Assembly: GCF_014643735.1 (NCBI RefSeq)
Contig: NZ_BMKA01000010.1
Location: forward strand, 1-64,000
Direction: 5' to 3'
DNA from: Neptunicoccus cionae
GTDB lineage: Bacteria > Pseudomonadota > Alphaproteobacteria > Rhodobacterales > Rhodobacteraceae
Length of the DNA: 64,000 nt
Position numbers and translations under genes: made by a program. How positions within the stretch are numbered: the first letter of the stretch is position 1; each line of letters opens with the position of its first letter. The notes beneath the pieces are model-generated. The model was not told the origin of the DNA and made no database searches. It was given only the letters and a program-made list of their open reading frames with translations. Positions 61,721 to 64,000 of the stretch are shown here, one piece after another.

Positions 61721-62250
61721 TTGGGTATCTCCTTTTTGCGATGGGGATCTCACAGCACGGGGGCAAGAGGCCCGGTCGCAAGCGCAAATGCGGAGGGTCC
61801 GCGCCAAAGGCGTGGAAGCCGTATTTGTGCTTGCCGGAGCGAAGCGGAGGGCACGGCCGGACCGACCCCGTGCGATCCACATCAGTGAGCAAAAAGGTGT
61901 GACTCGGATGGCCAGTCCCATCACGCAGACGCCACTGGCCTCGTTCATGTCGAGGCGACGCGCCCGGTGGGTTCACACCGCCACATACGGGGGCCATGTT
62001 CCGGATTGCCATCGATCTGGAGGGGCTGCTCTTCTGCCTCAAGCTCGGCTTTTAGAGCGAGGTATGACTGCGTGGTGAAGGTCCCTCTTTGCGATGACCC
62101 CAAGCCAATCCACCGGGTATGGGTTGCTGGCAGGGGACCCGGAAACAAGGGTTCAGGAGTAAAGGACAGTGTCGGGCAGTGGTCAGTTCAAGAATTCTGC
62201 GAGCGGTCTGCCAGTAGCACGAAGCAGAGCAACGATCATCGCCTCGACTA
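61721..62250. other. intergenic region, no assured gene
   Basis: The stretch of 530 bp contains a possible 67-residue minus-strand frame (61945-62148; YLALKAELEAEEQPLQIDGNPEHGP) that has no ribosome site at its ATG and is not listed as a gene. No repeat, RNA gene or mobile element was recognised here. Confidence 0.45.
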
Positions 62251-63267
62251 TTACGCGCCCAAGCTTTCGAGGATGGACTTCGTCTCCGGCATGCGCTTCA
62301 GCGAATTGTCGATGTGTGCGCGCCAGCGCGGGCCGACCTCTAGTGCGGTGGCATAAGCCTGGGCCAGATCATCAGGGCGGTCCTCGGCCATTGCCTCGAT
62401 CAGGAAGGCCGCTTGCTCTCGATCCTTGGCCGACTTGAGGCTGCCGGCCCCGTCACGCCGCCGATCGGCGATGATCAGCTTGTGGATCGCATAGCGCTCT
62501 GGACGCGGGACCTGCACGAGAATGCCGGATCGATAGATCGCCGCCGCATGGATCGGCTCGGCGATCAGGAAGTTGAGATAGTTCAATCCTTGGGCGTTAA
62601 CGCCCAATGCTGGCAGATCCCGGATGGTCTCATCTCCGAACGCCGGAGTGAGAAACTCGACCAACTGGCCACTGCCACCCTGGGCCCATCGCCAAGTCCG
62701 ACCTTGGTCAAGAGCCGGTAAGGGATCAAATTTGAGTGCCGCGAAGGTCTCGGCCAAACCCGGATCGGCCTGATCCTGCAAGGCGACGCTGAGCTTCTCG
62801 AATTGCGCGATGTCGATATCGCCGGTGTTGGCCATGCCGCCCAGGGGCAGGCGGACGCCAAGCTCGCCTTCATAGAGCCGGAACGCATTCGTCCCGACAA
62901 TCGTACCGCCCAGCCGGAAGGTCCCGGCACCTGCCATTGCGGAGAGGATCGAGCCGGTCGCCCGGTCGGTCGGCGTCATGCCTTCGGCGCGCAAGAGTCG
63001 GACCAGCCGCGACCGCTCAGCCTGTCGGTCCTTGGCAGTCGCGCGCAGCTCCTCGATACGCTCGATGCGCGCGCGCGTCTCATCACTGTTTTCGCCGATA
63101 TAGATGAAGCGCATCTCGGTTCCGACACGGCGGGCCGCGTACCAGTAGGCCTTGTCGCCGCGCTCTTTAAGCGTTGGTTTGCCCTCCACACCGGATAGGG
63201 CGTCATCCTTCAGGAGCCGCACCAGATCGGTGTAGGCGCTCATCGCGATACTGCTAAGAGGGGTCAT
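62251..63267 (-). CDS. GSU2403-type nucleotidyltransferase-fold protein
   Basis: A 338-residue protein with the pattern of GSU2403/NTP_transf_8 proteins: GGTIVGTNAFRLYEGELGVRL (the Gly-rich turn) followed by NTGDIDIAQF (the D-x-D metal motif), then ERYAIHKLIIADRR near the end. The ATG at 63267 is used; an ATG at 63276 and a longer frame to 63426 are alternatives. Members of this family are common on mobile elements and may be toxins or regulators. The function is unproven. Confidence 0.75.
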   Translation of the reverse strand: MTPLSSIAMSAYTDLVRLLKDDALSGVEGKPTLKERGDKAYWYAARRVGTEMRFIYIGENSDETRARIERIEELRATAKDRQAERSRLVRLLRAEGMTPTDRATGSILSAMAGAGTFRLGGTIVGTNAFRLYEGELGVRLPLGGMANTGDIDIAQFEKLSVALQDQADPGLAETFAALKFDPLPALDQGRTWRWAQGGSGQLVEFLTPAFGDETIRDLPALGVNAQGLNYLNFLIAEPIHAAAIYRSGILVQVPRPERYAIHKLIIADRRRDGAGSLKSAKDREQAAFLIEAMAEDRPDDLAQAYATALEVGPRWRAHIDNSLKRMPETKSILESLGA

Positions 63268-63512
63268 GCCTATCATTTCCAAATTTTGCTTGGCACACAT
63301 ATACCTATCAAAACAGGAAATTGCTAGGCAAGGCGAAAAATAGACTTCAGCGATGCGCGCTCCGCACCTCAAGACCACCCCGAAACCGGACACCAGGAAA
63401 CGCAAAGGCCAGGCCCCCACTGACACGTCTCTTGATCAGCGTTGAGCGATGAAGCAGCGACACCCGCCTCTGAGAAACGAAAAAGGGCCGCGCCACGCGC
63501 GACCCTCTCAGT

Positions 63513-64000
63513 TCATGTCTCCGAAGTCTTCTTCGCCGGATCGGCGACCCGCATGACCGTCAGCCCTTTCGCCTCGGCCTTCTGCCCGAGGTTCAGCGCC
63601 ACGCCATTGCCGCCGAAGAGAACAACCCCCGTCGCGGCAAACTTGTCGTCCAGCAACTCGTCGTTGCACTTGAAGGGTGCCGCCCGCCCGTGTGCAGACC
63701 AGCGCGGATCGAACCGGGCCTGCGCGACCCCACGCGCCCGGGCCCACCGGGCCGCGATCATCTCCGCCCCATGCTTGCCACCCTTGTGGCAGAGGAAGAT
63801 TTCCTGATTGCGGTTCTGTTTGATCCGCTCGCGAACCTTGTCGAGCGTGTTGAAGATCACATCGATATCGGTCCAGTCGGTCGCGCCCGAGACGATCAAG
63901 GGGACCCCCTCGACCTTCGACTTCGCAGCCGTCTCGCGATCATGCTGCTCCAGGAGCTGACGGGCCTCGAAGACGGCCCCGGTCTCTTGCGCCCGAGCGC
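63513..64000 (-). CDS. DUF2493-family protein, 5' end outside window
   Basis: The frame is open from the window edge at 64000 to the stop at 63513. It reads VFEARQLLEQHDRETAAKS, then GVPLIVSGATDWTD, FLCHKGGKHGAEMIAARWA and FKCNDELLDDKF. This is the DUF2493 (YspA-like, SLOG-superfamily) plan, found mostly on plasmids and phages, with a predicted nucleotide-binding pocket. The TTG at 63899 would cut the domain, so the real start lies beyond the window. Confidence 0.8.
   Translation of the reverse strand, partial: ARAQETGAVFEARQLLEQHDRETAAKSKVEGVPLIVSGATDWTDIDVIFNTLDKVRERIKQNRNQEIFLCHKGGKHGAEMIAARWARARGVAQARFDPRWSAHGRAAPFKCNDELLDDKFAATGVVLFGGNGVALNLGQKAEAKGLTVMRVADPAKKTSET

Noticed and set aside
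61945-62148. A 67-codon minus-strand frame upstream of the small protein at 61514
   Set aside because: Part of it looks protein-like but there is no ribosome site at its ATG and no known family, so it is not called.

Overview
The window looks like alphaproteobacterial DNA of the Rhodobacteraceae (roseobacter) type. This rests on the GC-rich coding style, chains of genes joined by 4-bp ATGA overlaps, the style of the two Liv ABC operons, and a VirB/VirD4 conjugation set with a DUF1612-type fragment as seen on alphaproteobacterial replicons. No rRNA or tRNA gene and no CRISPR array was recognised. The species, and whether this is a plasmid or a chromosome with an integrated element, cannot be decided from the window.

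Region 1 (1-24714) is a catabolic island. It starts with a 5'-truncated DUF1612/HTH fragment, a MerR and an AraC regulator on the minus strand. Then follow two Liv-type ABC transporters (2562-7079 and 17509-24032) that bracket and interleave with three acyl-CoA synthetases, two SCP-x-like thiolases, two short-chain dehydrogenases, an enoyl-CoA hydratase-like protein, an acyl-CoA dehydrogenase and an alpha-methylacyl-CoA racemase-like protein; a TetR regulator closes it. Together they read as uptake, CoA activation and beta-oxidation of a hydrophobic, probably methyl-branched or alicyclic carboxylic acid. A palindrome at 12391-12408 is the likely TetR operator for the second half.

Region 2 (24853-35480) begins with an IS30-family element and continues as a minus-strand defence island. 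In transcription order: FitA-like antitoxin, FitB-like PIN toxin, MmeI-type DNA methyltransferase, a possible abortive-infection protein, a 49-residue remnant of a second helicase N-terminus, an AlbA_2/HATPase protein, an SF2 helicase and a GIY-YIG nuclease. The first six are coupled by 4-bp overlaps or a 3-bp gap. It resembles helicase-methylase-ATPase (Hma-like) systems but carries extra parts.

Region 3 (35635-49415) is a VirB-type conjugation operon: VirB1-like transglycosylase, B2, B3, B4, a lipoprotein, a second transglycosylase, B5, B8, B9, B10, B11, two small proteins and B6. The lipoprotein gene contains an in-frame 100-bp palindromic insertion.

Region 4 (49744-55944) is accessory cargo: an ImmA/ImmR-like protease-repressor pair with paired operators, small proteins including two tandem DUF3892 paralogues, a DUF2235 hydrolase with membrane segments, and a GHKL ATPase carrying a C-terminal PD-(D/E)xK-like nuclease motif.

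Region 5 (56035-64000) is the transfer module on the minus strand: MobC-like protein, relaxase and VirD4, with a nested palindrome upstream that is a candidate oriT, followed by a small conserved protein, a nucleotidyltransferase-fold protein and a DUF2493 gene that runs off the window. Regions 3 to 5 together suggest an integrative and conjugative element or conjugative plasmid.
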